The notes under the pieces are model-generated. The model had not been told where the DNA came from. It did not search any database and was given only the letters and a program-made list of their open reading frames with translations. DNA of 64,000 nucleotides from Rhodopseudomonas palustris (GTDB lineage Bacteria; Pseudomonadota; Alphaproteobacteria; Rhizobiales; Xanthobacteraceae): the NCBI RefSeq assembly GCF_013415845.1, contig NZ_CP058907.1, forward strand, positions 5,236,501-5,300,500, given 5' to 3'. Each line of letters begins with the position of its first letter. The first letter of the stretch is position 1. Positions 36,150 through 44,601 of the stretch are shown here, piece after piece. Both the position numbers and the translations under genes were made by a program.

Positions 36150-36761
36150 ATGCAGAACGTCATTGCGCTCAACGACGCCGGCCGCCTGGGCATCCTCGCC
36201 GCCAGAGCCACGAGCGATGAAATGCTGCTCGCCAGCATTGCCAACGGTGACCGGACTGCGATGCACACTTTGTACGCCCGGCACAATGTGCGGGTGTATC
36301 GCTTCATCCTGCGGATGGTGCGCGACGCCGCGACCGCCGAAGACTTGGTCAGCCAGGTCTTCCTCGACGTGTGGCGGACCGCCCGACAGTTCGAGGGCCG
36401 CGCTCAGGTGTCGACCTGGCTGCTGTCGATCGCCCGGTTCAAGGCGCTGACCGCGCTGCGCCAGCGCCAGCACGAAGACATCGACCAGGATGACGTGCTG
36501 GAGATCGCCGACGGTTCCGACTCGCCGGAGACGGCACTCGACCGCAGCCGCACCAGCGACATCCTGCGCGCCTGCATCGCCAAACTGTCGCCGGCGCATC
36601 GCGAGATCATCAACCTCGTCTACTATCATGAGAAGTCGGTCGAAGAGGTCGGGCGCATCGTCGGCATTCCGCAGAGCACGGTGAAGACCCGGATGTTCTA
36701 CGCCCGCAAACAGCTTGCCGAATTGCTGAAGCGTCACGGTGTCGAAAGCCTCGCGGCCTGA
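36150..36761 (+). CDS. ECF-type RNA polymerase sigma factor
   Basis: A 203-aa sigma factor with region 2 (about 37-105: YARHNVRVYRFILRMVRDAATAEDLVSQVFLDVWR, then FEGRAQVSTWLLSIARFKAL) and region 4 (about 135-195: LSPAHREIINLVYYHEKSVEEVGRIVGIPQSTVKTRMFYARKQL). It lacks regions 1 and 3, as expected for ECF. No anti-sigma factor gene is next to it, so control must come from elsewhere, perhaps from the two-component block upstream. A GGGAG box lies 7 nt before the ATG. Confidence 0.88.
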   Translation: MQNVIALNDAGRLGILAARATSDEMLLASIANGDRTAMHTLYARHNVRVYRFILRMVRDAATAEDLVSQVFLDVWRTARQFEGRAQVSTWLLSIARFKALTALRQRQHEDIDQDDVLEIADGSDSPETALDRSRTSDILRACIAKLSPAHREIINLVYYHEKSVEEVGRIVGIPQSTVKTRMFYARKQLAELLKRHGVESLAA

Positions 36762-37269
36762 AGTCGCACGCGAGGCACTCCGCGCCGCTTGGTCGCACGC
36801 CGGCAGTTTGGAGAGGTTCTGGTCCGCCGCCCTCGTGCCACGATGTGGTGGTCACTATAGTCAACATTAGAGATGCCGGACCGTCGAACGAAACAATTGA
36901 AACGATCGACGACATCGAACGGAAAGATCAGCCTGCTAGGGTGATCTTCATCGACGCAGCGGCCACCAAACGCGGGTCGCGCGACAGCGAAATTCCAAAG
37001 CCTCCGACACCCCATCGTAGGCCTCCAAGGGACCCGGACGAGATGCCCCCTCGTCCGGGTTTTCGCTTGTTCGAGGTACGTCGATGCGTTGTGTTGACGC
37101 AGCGCGATGCGGGCACCGCAAATTAGGAACAAACGGAACGATTTTCGATTGAGTGCAGCGCCGTCGCGGAATTGTTAACGCCTGCCGTCTAGGCATCGAT
37201 GCAGTGCGGCGATACATAGTCGGTCGATGATGTGCGCGTCATCTTCCGTCACGTCTACGGATCGGTGCG
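36762..37269 (+). other. Long intergenic region with candidate small RNA
   Basis: These 508 nt between the sigma gene and cydA contain no convincing protein gene. An inverted repeat AAGATCA/TGATCTT (36924-36930 with 36942-36948) is followed about 85 nt later by a strong intrinsic terminator (37032-37066). Since that terminator is 270 nt past the sigma stop, it may end a separate small transcript. The remaining 200 nt presumably hold the cydAB promoter; I find no FNR/FixK palindrome there. Confidence 0.45.
37032..37066 (+). terminator. Strong intrinsic terminator upstream of cydA
   Basis: ACCCGGACGAG (37032-37042) pairs perfectly with CTCGTCCGGGT (37050-37060) around a 7-nt loop, followed by TTTCGCTTGTT. 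It is the best-formed terminator in this part of the window. It isolates cydAB from upstream transcription and may be the 3' end of a small RNA. Confidence 0.8.
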
Positions 37270-38676
37270 ATGTTCGAAAGTCTTGATCCGGTGGTGCTGG
37301 CGCGCCTCCAGTTCGCCTTCACGGTTTCGTTTCACATCATCTTCCCAGCCTTTTCGATCGGCCTTGCGAGCTATCTCGCTGTGCTCGAAGCGCTGTGGCT
37401 GTGGACCAAGCGCGAAGTCTTCATCAACCTGTTCAATTACTGGATGAAGATCTTCGCCATCGCGTTCGGCATGGGCGTGGTGTCGGGCATCGTGATGTCC
37501 TACCAGTTCGGCACCAACTGGGCGGTGTTCTCCGACAAGACCGGTCCGGTGCTCGGCCCGCTGATGGCCTATGAGGTGCTGACCGCCTTCTTCCTCGAGG
37601 CGGGATTCCTCGGCGTCATGCTGTTCGGCCTCAAGCTGGTGGGACCGCGGCTGCACTTCCTCGCCACGCTGATGGTCGCGATCGGCACGCTGACCTCGGC
37701 GTTCTGGATTCTGTCGGCCAATTCCTGGATGCAGACCCCGACCGGTTACGCCGTCAACGACGTCGGGCAATTCATCGCGGTCGACTGGTTCAAGCTGATC
37801 TTCAATCCGTCGTTTCCGTATCGCCTCACGCATATGGTTCTGGCCGCCTATCTCACCACTGCGCTCGTGGTGGGCTCGGTCGGCGCCTATCATCTGCTGA
37901 GCAACACCCGGCAGCCCGGCGCGCGGATGATGTTCTCGATGGCGATGTGGATGATCGCCGTGGTGGCACCGATCCAGATCTTCGCCGGCGACGCGCACGG
38001 CCTCAATACGCTGGAGCACCAGCCCGCCAAGGTGATGGCGATGGAAGGCCACTACCAGAGCCATCCAGACGGCGCGCCGCTGATCCTGTTCGGCCTGCCT
38101 GATCAGGACGCCGCGGTGGTGCGCTACGCGCTGCAGATTCCGAAACTGTCGTCGTTGATCTTGAAGCACTCACTCGATGCGCCGCTCGCCGGCCTCGACA
38201 CTGTGCCGCGTGAAAACTGGCCGCCGGTGCCGATCACCTTCTGGTCGTTCCGTGTGATGGTCGCGCTCGGCTTCCTGATGCTCGGCCTCGGCGTGTTCAG
38301 CCTGTGGCTGCGCTGGCGCGGCCAGCTGTTCGAATCCCGGCCATTGCACCGCTTCGCGCTGGCGATGGGCCCGGCCGGCTTCATCGCCGTGCTGGCCGGC
38401 TGGGTGACCACCGAAACCGGACGGCAGCCGTTCACCGTGTTCGGCCTGCTGCGCACCGTCGACTCTGTGTCGCCACTGGCCGCACCGGCGGTGGCCACGT
38501 CGCTGATCGCCTTCATCCTGGTGTATTTCGCCATCTTCATCGCAGGGGTGGTCTACATCCTGCGGCTGATGGCGCATCCGCCGCACCCTGGCGAGGAAGG
38601 CCCGCGCGGCGATACGCCCGAACGTGCCGCCGGCATCACGCCGGCGCCGGCGATCGCCACCCGCAGATTCAGTTGA
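37270..38676 (+). CDS. cydA: Cytochrome bd-type (CIO) ubiquinol oxidase subunit I
   Basis: Quinol-oxidising, oxygen-reducing heme subunit of the inner membrane. The 468-aa protein has about nine helices. The heme ligand is H22 (TVSFHIIFP, equal to E. coli His19), and GRQPF in TTETGRQPFTVFGLLRT is the family signature. The quinol loop is short (GLPDQDAAVVRYALQIPKLS region), as in the cyanide-insensitive oxidase branch. The oxidase gives microaerobic or cyanide-tolerant respiration without proton pumping. First gene of a three-gene operon. Confidence 0.94.
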   Translation: MFESLDPVVLARLQFAFTVSFHIIFPAFSIGLASYLAVLEALWLWTKREVFINLFNYWMKIFAIAFGMGVVSGIVMSYQFGTNWAVFSDKTGPVLGPLMAYEVLTAFFLEAGFLGVMLFGLKLVGPRLHFLATLMVAIGTLTSAFWILSANSWMQTPTGYAVNDVGQFIAVDWFKLIFNPSFPYRLTHMVLAAYLTTALVVGSVGAYHLLSNTRQPGARMMFSMAMWMIAVVAPIQIFAGDAHGLNTLEHQPAKVMAMEGHYQSHPDGAPLILFGLPDQDAAVVRYALQIPKLSSLILKHSLDAPLAGLDTVPRENWPPVPITFWSFRVMVALGFLMLGLGVFSLWLRWRGQLFESRPLHRFALAMGPAGFIAVLAGWVTTETGRQPFTVFGLLRTVDSVSPLAAPAVATSLIAFILVYFAIFIAGVVYILRLMAHPPHPGEEGPRGDTPERAAGITPAPAIATRRFS

Positions 38677-38689
38677 GCAGGATTCGGTT

Positions 38690-39700
38690 GTGGCTATGGC
38701 TTATGACATCGCGACGATCTGGGCTTTCATCATCGCCTTTGCGGTGTTCGTCTATGTGGTGATGGACGGCTTCGACCTCGGGCTCGGCATTCTGTTTCCG
38801 CTGTTTCGGGCCAAGCGCGATCGCGACGTGATCATGAACAGCGTCGCCCCGGTGTGGGACGGCAACGAGACCTGGCTGGTGCTCGGCGGTGGTGGCCTGT
38901 TCGCGGCATTCCCGCTGGCCTATGCGGTGCTGATGCCGGCGCTGTACACGCCGATCATCGCGATGTTGCTCGGGCTGGCGTTTCGCGGCGTCGCGTTTGA
39001 ATTCCGCTGGCGGACCCAGCGCGAGCGCAATCGCTGGGACGTCGCGTTCTTCCTCGGCTCGCTGGTGGCCACGCTGGCGCAGGGCGTCGCGCTCGGCGCG
39101 CTGCTGCAGGGCGTTCACGTCGAAGGCCGCGCCTATGCGGGCGGCTGGTGGGATTGGCTGACGCCGTTCAGCCTGCTCACCGGCGTCGCGCTGGTGATCG
39201 GCTACGCTTTGCTCGGCGCAAACTGGTTGGTGATGAAAACCACCGGTGAGCTGCGCGACACCGCGTATCAGCTGAGCCGCTGGCTACTGCTCGCCCTGCT
39301 CGTGGCGATTGTCGCCGTCAGCGCCGCGACGCCGTTCCTGAGTTACGATTACTCGCAGCGCTGGTTCGCCTGGCCGAACGTTCTCGCCACTGCGCAGGTG
39401 CCGCTCGCCGTCGCCATCGTCACCGCGCTGCTGCTGCGCGCGCTGGCGCAGCGGCGCGACTACCAGCCGTTCCTGCTGACGCTGTGCCTGTTCGCGCTGT
39501 CCTATGCGGGCCTCGGCATCAGCCTGTGGCCCTATGTGGTGCCACGGAGCATCACCATCTGGCAGGCGGCTGCGCCGGAGAACAGCCAACTGTTCATGCT
39601 GGTCGGCGTCGCCATCCTGGTGCCGATCATCCTCACCTACACCGCGTGGGCCTATTGGGTGTTTCGCGGCAAGGTCGATCCGGAGAGCGGCTATCATTGA
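38690..39700 (+). CDS. cydB: Cytochrome bd-type (CIO) ubiquinol oxidase subunit II
   Basis: Structural membrane subunit of the bd-type oxidase. About 336 aa with eight to nine helices and the conserved motifs VVMDGFDLGLGILFP, MNSVAPVWDGNETWLV and PYVVPRSITIWQAAAPENSQ. I favour the GTG at 38690 because AGGA lies 7 nt before it; an ATG at 38696 in the same frame would drop two residues. It starts 13 nt after cydA and overlaps the next small gene by 4 nt. Confidence 0.92.
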   Translation: MAMAYDIATIWAFIIAFAVFVYVVMDGFDLGLGILFPLFRAKRDRDVIMNSVAPVWDGNETWLVLGGGGLFAAFPLAYAVLMPALYTPIIAMLLGLAFRGVAFEFRWRTQRERNRWDVAFFLGSLVATLAQGVALGALLQGVHVEGRAYAGGWWDWLTPFSLLTGVALVIGYALLGANWLVMKTTGELRDTAYQLSRWLLLALLVAIVAVSAATPFLSYDYSQRWFAWPNVLATAQVPLAVAIVTALLLRALAQRRDYQPFLLTLCLFALSYAGLGISLWPYVVPRSITIWQAAAPENSQLFMLVGVAILVPIILTYTAWAYWVFRGKVDPESGYH

Positions 39701-39828
39701 GCGCACCGATTGAACCTCGAACGCCCTTGCCGCGACGACTGCTGTGGTTCGTGGCGCTGTGGCTCGCCGGTGTCGGCGCGGTGACGCTAGTCTCGCTGCT
39801 GCTGCGGTTGTGGATCGGTAAGGGCTGA
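39697..39828 (+). CDS. DUF2474-type small third subunit of the bd oxidase
   Basis: A 43-aa single-pass membrane protein: a basic N-terminus (MSAPIEPRTPLPRR) then one helix, LLWFVALWLAGVGAVTLVSL, and a short tail. The frame begins at a TTG that overlaps the cydB stop (TTGA). DUF2474 proteins of about 40 residues follow cydAB in many CIO operons and are counterparts of CydX/CydS. It is probably needed for assembly or stability of the oxidase. It is easily missed because of size and start codon. Confidence 0.75.
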   Translation: MSAPIEPRTPLPRRLLWFVALWLAGVGAVTLVSLLLRLWIGKG

Positions 39829-39869
39829 CGTGATACATAGCCCCGCCAGTGGTTTGCGATGGGGGTATC

Positions 39870-40463
39870 ATGAGATTTCCGCGCTTGTTGAGCCGGGTGG
39901 TTGCCGCGGCAGCCCTGGTCATGCTCGCTTCCGTGCCCAGCTACGCGCAGCAGCAGGATGCCGGTGACGAGCCCGGGCTGATCGCTGACGACGGCTACGT
40001 GCTGCCGCCGGAGTGGCAGAAGCAGATGGTGTATTTCCGCACCACCGAGGCGCCCGGCACCATTATCGTCCAGACCTCCGAACGCTATCTGTATCTGGTT
40101 CAGGGCAACAACCGCGCGCTGCGCTACGGCATCGGCGTCGGCCGCGAAGGCTTCACCTGGCAGGGCCTCTTGAAGATCTCGCGGAAGGCCGAATGGCCGG
40201 ATTGGGTGCCGCCGCCGGAGATGATCCAGCGTCAGCCCTATCTGCCGCGCTTCATGGCCGGCGGCCCCGGCAATCCGCTCGGCGCGCGGGCGATGTATCT
40301 CGGCTCGACGGTGTATCGCATCCACGGCACCAACCGGCCCGACACCATCGGCACCGCGATTTCGTCAGGCTGCTTCCGTCTGGTCAATGCCGACGTGATG
40401 GACCTGTATGCCCGCGTCCCGGTCGGCACCAAGGTGGTGGTCCGGCAAAGGCCCGAGCTGTAA
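39870..40463 (+). CDS. L,D-transpeptidase (YkuD family)
   Basis: A 197-aa periplasmic enzyme with a signal peptide (about 1-26, SYA-QQQ). The YkuD domain (about 62-196) carries the catalytic H-G-T-N (H152) and SSGCFR (C168, R170). Such enzymes make 3-3 cross-links in peptidoglycan or attach proteins to it; in Rhizobiales many paralogues exist. A GGGGGT box lies just before the ATG at 39870; upstream extension is unsupported. It stands 41 nt after the DUF2474 gene and may be read with the oxidase operon. Confidence 0.87.
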   Translation: MRFPRLLSRVVAAAALVMLASVPSYAQQQDAGDEPGLIADDGYVLPPEWQKQMVYFRTTEAPGTIIVQTSERYLYLVQGNNRALRYGIGVGREGFTWQGLLKISRKAEWPDWVPPPEMIQRQPYLPRFMAGGPGNPLGARAMYLGSTVYRIHGTNRPDTIGTAISSGCFRLVNADVMDLYARVPVGTKVVVRQRPEL

Positions 40464-40510
40464 CGCCCTCCCGCCTGCCTTCCCTTCTCTTTTTTTGCGA
40501 AAGACTCAGC

Positions 40511-41545
40511 ATGTTCAAACGGACGTTTCGAACCGGGCTTGCAATCGGGCTCGTGGTCGCGGCGGGCATCGCGGCGGCGGCGATCACCTATGAGCGCTAC
40601 GACACCAAGACGCTGAAGCGCACCATTCGCCGCGATGCCGTACTGTGCGGCGTCAATAAGGGCCTGCCCGGGTTCTCGACGCCGGACGACAAGGGCAACT
40701 GGACCGGCTTCGACGTCGATTTCTGCCGCGCAGTAGCGGCTGCGATCTTCGACGACCCGAACAAGGTGCAGTTCGTGCCGCTCGATGCCAACGAGCGCTT
40801 CAAGGAACTGCAGAGCCGCAAGGTCGACATCCTGTCGCGCAACTCGACCTGGAGCATGTCGCGCGAAACCAATTACGATCTGTATTTCCCGGCGGTCGCC
40901 TATTACGACGGCCAGGGCTTCATGGTGCCGGCCTCGCGCAAGATCGACAGCGCTGTCGAACTCGACGGCAGCAAGGTCTGCGTCCAGAACGGCACCACCA
41001 CCCAGCTCAACCTCGCCGATTACTTCCGTGCCAACAACATGAAGTATCAGGAGGTGAAGTCGGAGAAATTCGACGACGTGGTGAAGTCCTACAAGGACGG
41101 CCAGTGCGACACCTTCACGGCCGACGTGTCGCAGCTCTACGCGCTGCGCAAGACCTTCGAGAAGTCCGGCGACCACATCATCCTGCCCGACGTTATTTCC
41201 AAGGAGCCGCTCGCACCGGTGGTGCGCCAGCGCGACGACGACTGGATGATGATCGTGAAGTGGACGCTGTACGCGATGATCAACGCCGAAGAGCTGGGCA
41301 TCACCTCGCAGAACATCGGCGAAGCGCTGAAGTCGAAGAAACCGGATGTGATGCGCCTGGTCGGCACCGAAGGCGCGTTCGGCGAGGATCTCGGCCTGTC
41401 GAAGGACTGGGCCGCCCGCGTCATCCGCCATGTCGGCAATTACGGCGAGGTCTACGACCGCAACGTCGGCAAACTCGGCATCCCGCGCGGCCTGAACCAG
41501 CTCTGGAGCAACGGCGGCATCCAATACGCCCCGCCGATCAGGTAG
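40511..41545 (+). CDS. AapJ/BztA-like amino-acid ABC binding protein
   Basis: A 344-aa periplasmic binding protein of family 3. N-terminal helix (about 7-24) serves as signal or anchor. Motifs LCGVNKGLPGFSTPDDKGNWTGFDVDFCRAVAAAIF, the NERFKELQSRKVDILSRNSTW block and the C-terminal GGIQYAPPIR are characteristic of the AapJ (general L-amino-acid) group. No permease or ATPase genes follow, so it is an orphan receptor here. The ATG at 40511 follows a short gap of 47 nt after the transpeptidase; its Shine-Dalgarno is weak. Confidence 0.87.
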   Translation: MFKRTFRTGLAIGLVVAAGIAAAAITYERYDTKTLKRTIRRDAVLCGVNKGLPGFSTPDDKGNWTGFDVDFCRAVAAAIFDDPNKVQFVPLDANERFKELQSRKVDILSRNSTWSMSRETNYDLYFPAVAYYDGQGFMVPASRKIDSAVELDGSKVCVQNGTTTQLNLADYFRANNMKYQEVKSEKFDDVVKSYKDGQCDTFTADVSQLYALRKTFEKSGDHIILPDVISKEPLAPVVRQRDDDWMMIVKWTLYAMINAEELGITSQNIGEALKSKKPDVMRLVGTEGAFGEDLGLSKDWAARVIRHVGNYGEVYDRNVGKLGIPRGLNQLWSNGGIQYAPPIR

Positions 41546-41586
41546 GGACGGCGTCAGCCCGTTCGTTGGCGCTGCTACACCCTCCA

Positions 41587-41689
41587 CCGTCATCGCCCGC
41601 GAAGGCGGGCGACCCAGTATTGCAGAGCGACGGCGATCGGCACGAGAGTCCCCTGGAATACTGGATCCCCGCCTACGCGGGGATGACGG
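41587..41689. repeat. Dispersed palindromic repeat (type A)
   Basis: Outer arms CCGTCATC (41587-41594) and GATGACGG (41682-41689); middle arms CCAGTATT (41614-41621) and AATACTGG (41657-41664); inner GC-rich hairpins at both ends. A partial second copy of the right arm follows at about 41698-41708. Confidence 0.75.
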
Positions 41690-41751
41690 CAATGGGCGGG
41701 GATGACGGGTTAGAGTGTTGATGGGCCTGCGCTCTCAAACAACCTCTCGTT

Positions 41752-41898
41752 CGTCATTCCGGGGCGCGCGCAGCGCGAACCCGGAATCCGTACCCCCCCG
41801 TGCATGCTGCTGGGCACGGCATCGCTGGCGCTTAACCGAGAACTCAGAGGCTATGAATTCCGGGCCTGCGCCGCTGCGCGGCGCATCCCGGAATGACG
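41752..41898. repeat. Dispersed palindromic repeat (type B)
   Basis: Outer arms CGTCATTCCGGG (41752-41763) and CCCGGAATGACG (41887-41898) are exact complements. Inner palindromes GCGCGCAGCGCG and GCGCCGCTGCGCGGCGC are present. The same end sequence recurs at 43129-43229. Together with the type A copy it fills most of the 399-nt gap; no gene is seen. Confidence 0.75.
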
Positions 41899-41944
41899 GT
41901 AGAGAGGTCGGACGACAGAAGACGAACGACGTTCTGGTCGGGCC

Positions 41945-43084
41945 TCAGTACTTCTTCCACTCCGCCAACGCTTCGGCGTGATAGGCGCTGTCGCCGAGCA
42001 GTTCCTGCAGAACGCGCGCGCGTTTCATGAACAGACCGATGTCGAACTGGTCGGTCATGCCCATGCCGCCGTGCATCTGCACGCCTTCCTGCACCGCCAG
42101 CGTCGCCACCGTTCCGGCCTTGGCCTTGGCGACCGAAACCGCGACGCGCGCCTGCACGGCGTCCGCATCGACTGCCTGCAGCGCCTTGAGCACGGCGGCG
42201 CGAAGGATTTCGATCTCGGTGTAGAGATGCGCGGCGCGGTGCTGCAGCGCCTGGAATTCGCCGATCAGCTTGCCGAACTGCTTGCGCTCTTTCAGATAGC
42301 TCACTGTCCGCCCGAACGCCTCATCCGCGACGCCGAGCATTTCGGCAGCAACCGCCGCGCGGCCGACGTTTAGCACCGCCTCGAGCAGCGCGCCGCCGCG
42401 ATCGACCTCGCCGAGCACCTGATCGGCATTCACCTCGACGTCGTCGAAACTGATCCGCGCTGCGTTGTGGGCGTCGACCATCACGGTGCGCTCGATCGCA
42501 ACGCCCTTCGCCTTCGAGTCGACCAGGAACAGCGTCAGCCCATCCGCATCGCCCGGCTGACCGGCGCTGCGCGCCGCGACGATCAGAAGGTCGGCGACAT
42601 GGCCGTCGACCACCAGCGCCTTGTCGCCTTTCAGCTTGAAGCCGTTGCCGGCGCGCGTCGCGGTCATCGCGATCTTCGCGGGCCGGTGCTTGGCGCCCTC
42701 GTCGACCGCAAGCGCTGCGATCAGCGAGCCGTCGGCGAGCTTCGGCAGATAAGCCTTCTTCTGGGCTTCCGAGCCGCCGCGCGCCAACGCGGAGGCGGCC
42801 AGGATCGCGGTCGACAGCTGCGGCGACGGCGTCAGGTTGCGGCCGATCTCCTCCATCACCACGCCGGCCTCGACGCAGCCGAGCCCCGAGCCGCCGAACT
42901 CCTCCGGCACCAGCAGACCGGCAAAGCCCATCTCGGCGAAGCTCTTCCACAGTTCGCGGGAGAAGCCGGTGGCGTCACGCTCGTCGCGGAGCCGGCGCAA
43001 GTGAGCGACCGGCGCCTTGTCGCCGATCAGTCCGCGCGCCGAGTCGCGCAACATGGTTTGTTCTTCGGTGAGGACGAGAGCCAT
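41945..43084 (-). CDS. Acyl-CoA dehydrogenase (FadE-type)
   Basis: FAD enzyme for alpha,beta-dehydrogenation of an acyl-CoA. The 379-aa protein has the N-terminal helical domain, a beta domain and the C-terminal domain with ERKQFGKLIGEFQALQHRAA (about 265-284) and VQMHGGMGMTDQFDIGLFMKRA (about 338-359). The position usually occupied by the catalytic glutamate near the C-terminus is not obvious to me, which is common in the second subunit of paired dehydrogenases. It lies downstream of another acyl-CoA dehydrogenase on the same strand, across a repeat, and the two may form a heteromeric enzyme. Substrate unknown. Confidence 0.87.
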   Translation of the reverse strand: MALVLTEEQTMLRDSARGLIGDKAPVAHLRRLRDERDATGFSRELWKSFAEMGFAGLLVPEEFGGSGLGCVEAGVVMEEIGRNLTPSPQLSTAILAASALARGGSEAQKKAYLPKLADGSLIAALAVDEGAKHRPAKIAMTATRAGNGFKLKGDKALVVDGHVADLLIVAARSAGQPGDADGLTLFLVDSKAKGVAIERTVMVDAHNAARISFDDVEVNADQVLGEVDRGGALLEAVLNVGRAAVAAEMLGVADEAFGRTVSYLKERKQFGKLIGEFQALQHRAAHLYTEIEILRAAVLKALQAVDADAVQARVAVSVAKAKAGTVATLAVQEGVQMHGGMGMTDQFDIGLFMKRARVLQELLGDSAYHAEALAEWKKY

Positions 43085-43128
43085 GGTGATTGTCTTTCGA
43101 TGAAAGCCAAGAGCGATAAGGTTTGAGT

Positions 43129-43229
43129 CGGTCGTTCCGCGATGCGCCGCTTGGGGCGCAGGCCGGAATCCATACTCCCTGCGGTGGTTATGGATTCCGG
43201 GTTCGCGCTACGCGCGCCCCGGAATGACT
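43129..43229. repeat. Dispersed palindromic repeat (type B) between the two dehydrogenase genes
   Basis: CCGGAATCCATA (43163-43174) is the exact complement of TATGGATTCCGG (43189-43200), and the right end CGCGCCCCGGAATGAC matches the type B copy at 41752-41898. It interrupts the presumed operon and could reduce or stabilise downstream expression. Confidence 0.7.
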
Positions 43230-43252
43230 CGGGGAGAGGGTGTGCCGCGCAA

Positions 43253-44437
43253 CTACGCCCCCGGTAGATCAAGAATGCGCTTGGCGACGATGCCGAGCAT
43301 CACTTCGCTGGTGCCGCCTTCGATCGAGTTGGCCTTGGTGCGCAGCCAGGCACGGGCGCGGGCGCCTTCCTGGCTGCGCTCACTCTCCCACTCCAGCGCA
43401 TCGATGCCGCCGGCCGACATCAGGATCTCGTGGCGGCGCTTGTTCAGCTCGGTGCCGTAGTACTTCATCGCCGACGAGAACGCCGGGTGCAGTTGACCGG
43501 CCTTGGCGAGATCGACCGCCCGCTCCGCCGCGCAGGCCAGCGCCGCCTCGTCGACATCGAAGGTGGCGATCTGGCCGCGCAGGATCGGATCGTCGAGCCG
43601 GCCCTGATCGTCGGAGCCGAGCGAATCCGCCGCGACCTGACCGAGCGGCCGGCCGCCGTCGCGGCCGCCCATGCCGGAAATCATCGCGCGCTCGTGCTGC
43701 AGCAGATACTTCGCCACATCCCAGCCGCGGTTGATGGTGCCGACGACGTGCGACTTCGGTACCCGGACGTTGTCGAAGAAGGTCTCGCAGAACGGCGACT
43801 TGCCGGAGATCAGCAGGATCGGCTTGGTCGTCACGCCCTTCGAAGTCATGTCGAACAGGATGAAGCTGATGCCGTCATGCTTCTTGGCGCTCGGATCGGT
43901 CCGCACCAGGCAGAAGATCCAGTCCGCGTAGTTGGCGTAAGACGTCCAGATCTTCGAGCCGTTGATGATGAAATCGTTGCCATCGCTCTCGGCGCGGGTC
44001 TGCAGCGAGGCAAGGTCGGAGCCGGCGTTCGGCTCGGAATAACCCTGGCACCAGCGGATTTCGCCGCGCGCGATCTTCGGCAGATGCTCAGCCTTCTGCT
44101 GCTCGTTGCCGTATTTCAGAAGCGCCGGCCCGAGCATCCAGATGCCGAACGACGACAGCGGCGAGCGTGCCCCGATCGCCGCCATCTCTTCACGCAGGAT
44201 CTTGTGGCGAGCGCCGTCGAGCCCGCCGCCGCCATATTGCGTCGGCCAGTCCGGCACGGTCCAACCCTTGTCGCGCATCCGCTCGAACCAGACCTTCTGC
44301 GCCTCGGAGGTGAATTTGGCGTTGCGGCCGCCCCAGAAATTGTCCTCGTCGCCTTGCATCGGCGTGCGCATCTCGGCAGGGCAATTCGCCTCCAGCCAGG
44401 CGCGGGTCTCGGCGCGGAATGTATCGAGATCGGTCAT
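43253..44437 (-). CDS. Acyl-CoA dehydrogenase
   Basis: A 394-aa FAD-dependent acyl-CoA dehydrogenase. Visible motifs are WCQGYSEPNAGSDLASLQTRA (FAD/substrate loop, about 128-148), WTSYANYADWIFCLVRTD and the C-terminal SIEGGTSEVMLGIVAKRILDLP, which binds FAD. The frame extends upstream to 44596, but the ATG at 44437 gives the standard N-terminus MTDLDTFRAETRAWLEANCP. It is the first gene of the pair and diverges from the CMD gene across 164 nt. The substrate is not evident; similar proteins occur in steroid, bile-acid and aromatic side-chain degradation. Confidence 0.88.
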   Translation of the reverse strand: MTDLDTFRAETRAWLEANCPAEMRTPMQGDEDNFWGGRNAKFTSEAQKVWFERMRDKGWTVPDWPTQYGGGGLDGARHKILREEMAAIGARSPLSSFGIWMLGPALLKYGNEQQKAEHLPKIARGEIRWCQGYSEPNAGSDLASLQTRAESDGNDFIINGSKIWTSYANYADWIFCLVRTDPSAKKHDGISFILFDMTSKGVTTKPILLISGKSPFCETFFDNVRVPKSHVVGTINRGWDVAKYLLQHERAMISGMGGRDGGRPLGQVAADSLGSDDQGRLDDPILRGQIATFDVDEAALACAAERAVDLAKAGQLHPAFSSAMKYYGTELNKRRHEILMSAGGIDALEWESERSQEGARARAWLRTKANSIEGGTSEVMLGIVAKRILDLPGA

Positions 44438-44601
44438 GCGGTTTCCATCCACATTTGCGCCGGCGCGTTGCACGCCGACGGTGCATTTATTGGCGGCGAC
44501 CTTGGCGCGTCGCGCGGTGGAATTCAATATCCGTCTCGGGCGGCGGTCTTGCGGCGATGTGCTAGGGAACACCCGCCCGACAGCCAAAGAGGACAACGAG
44601 G

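Noticed and set aside
35160..36737. A 525-aa minus-strand frame over the response regulator and sigma gene
   Set aside because: It crosses two genes with clear domains and has shadow composition.
36845..37126. A 93-aa plus-strand frame starting at GTG before cydA
   Set aside because: It runs through the strong terminator at 37032-37066, has no ribosome-binding site and resembles no protein. A non-coding RNA is a better explanation.
37067..37269. FNR/FixK box for cydAB
   Set aside because: No TTGAT-N4-ATCAA-like palindrome found in this stretch; the only TTGAT nearby is inside the cydA coding region.
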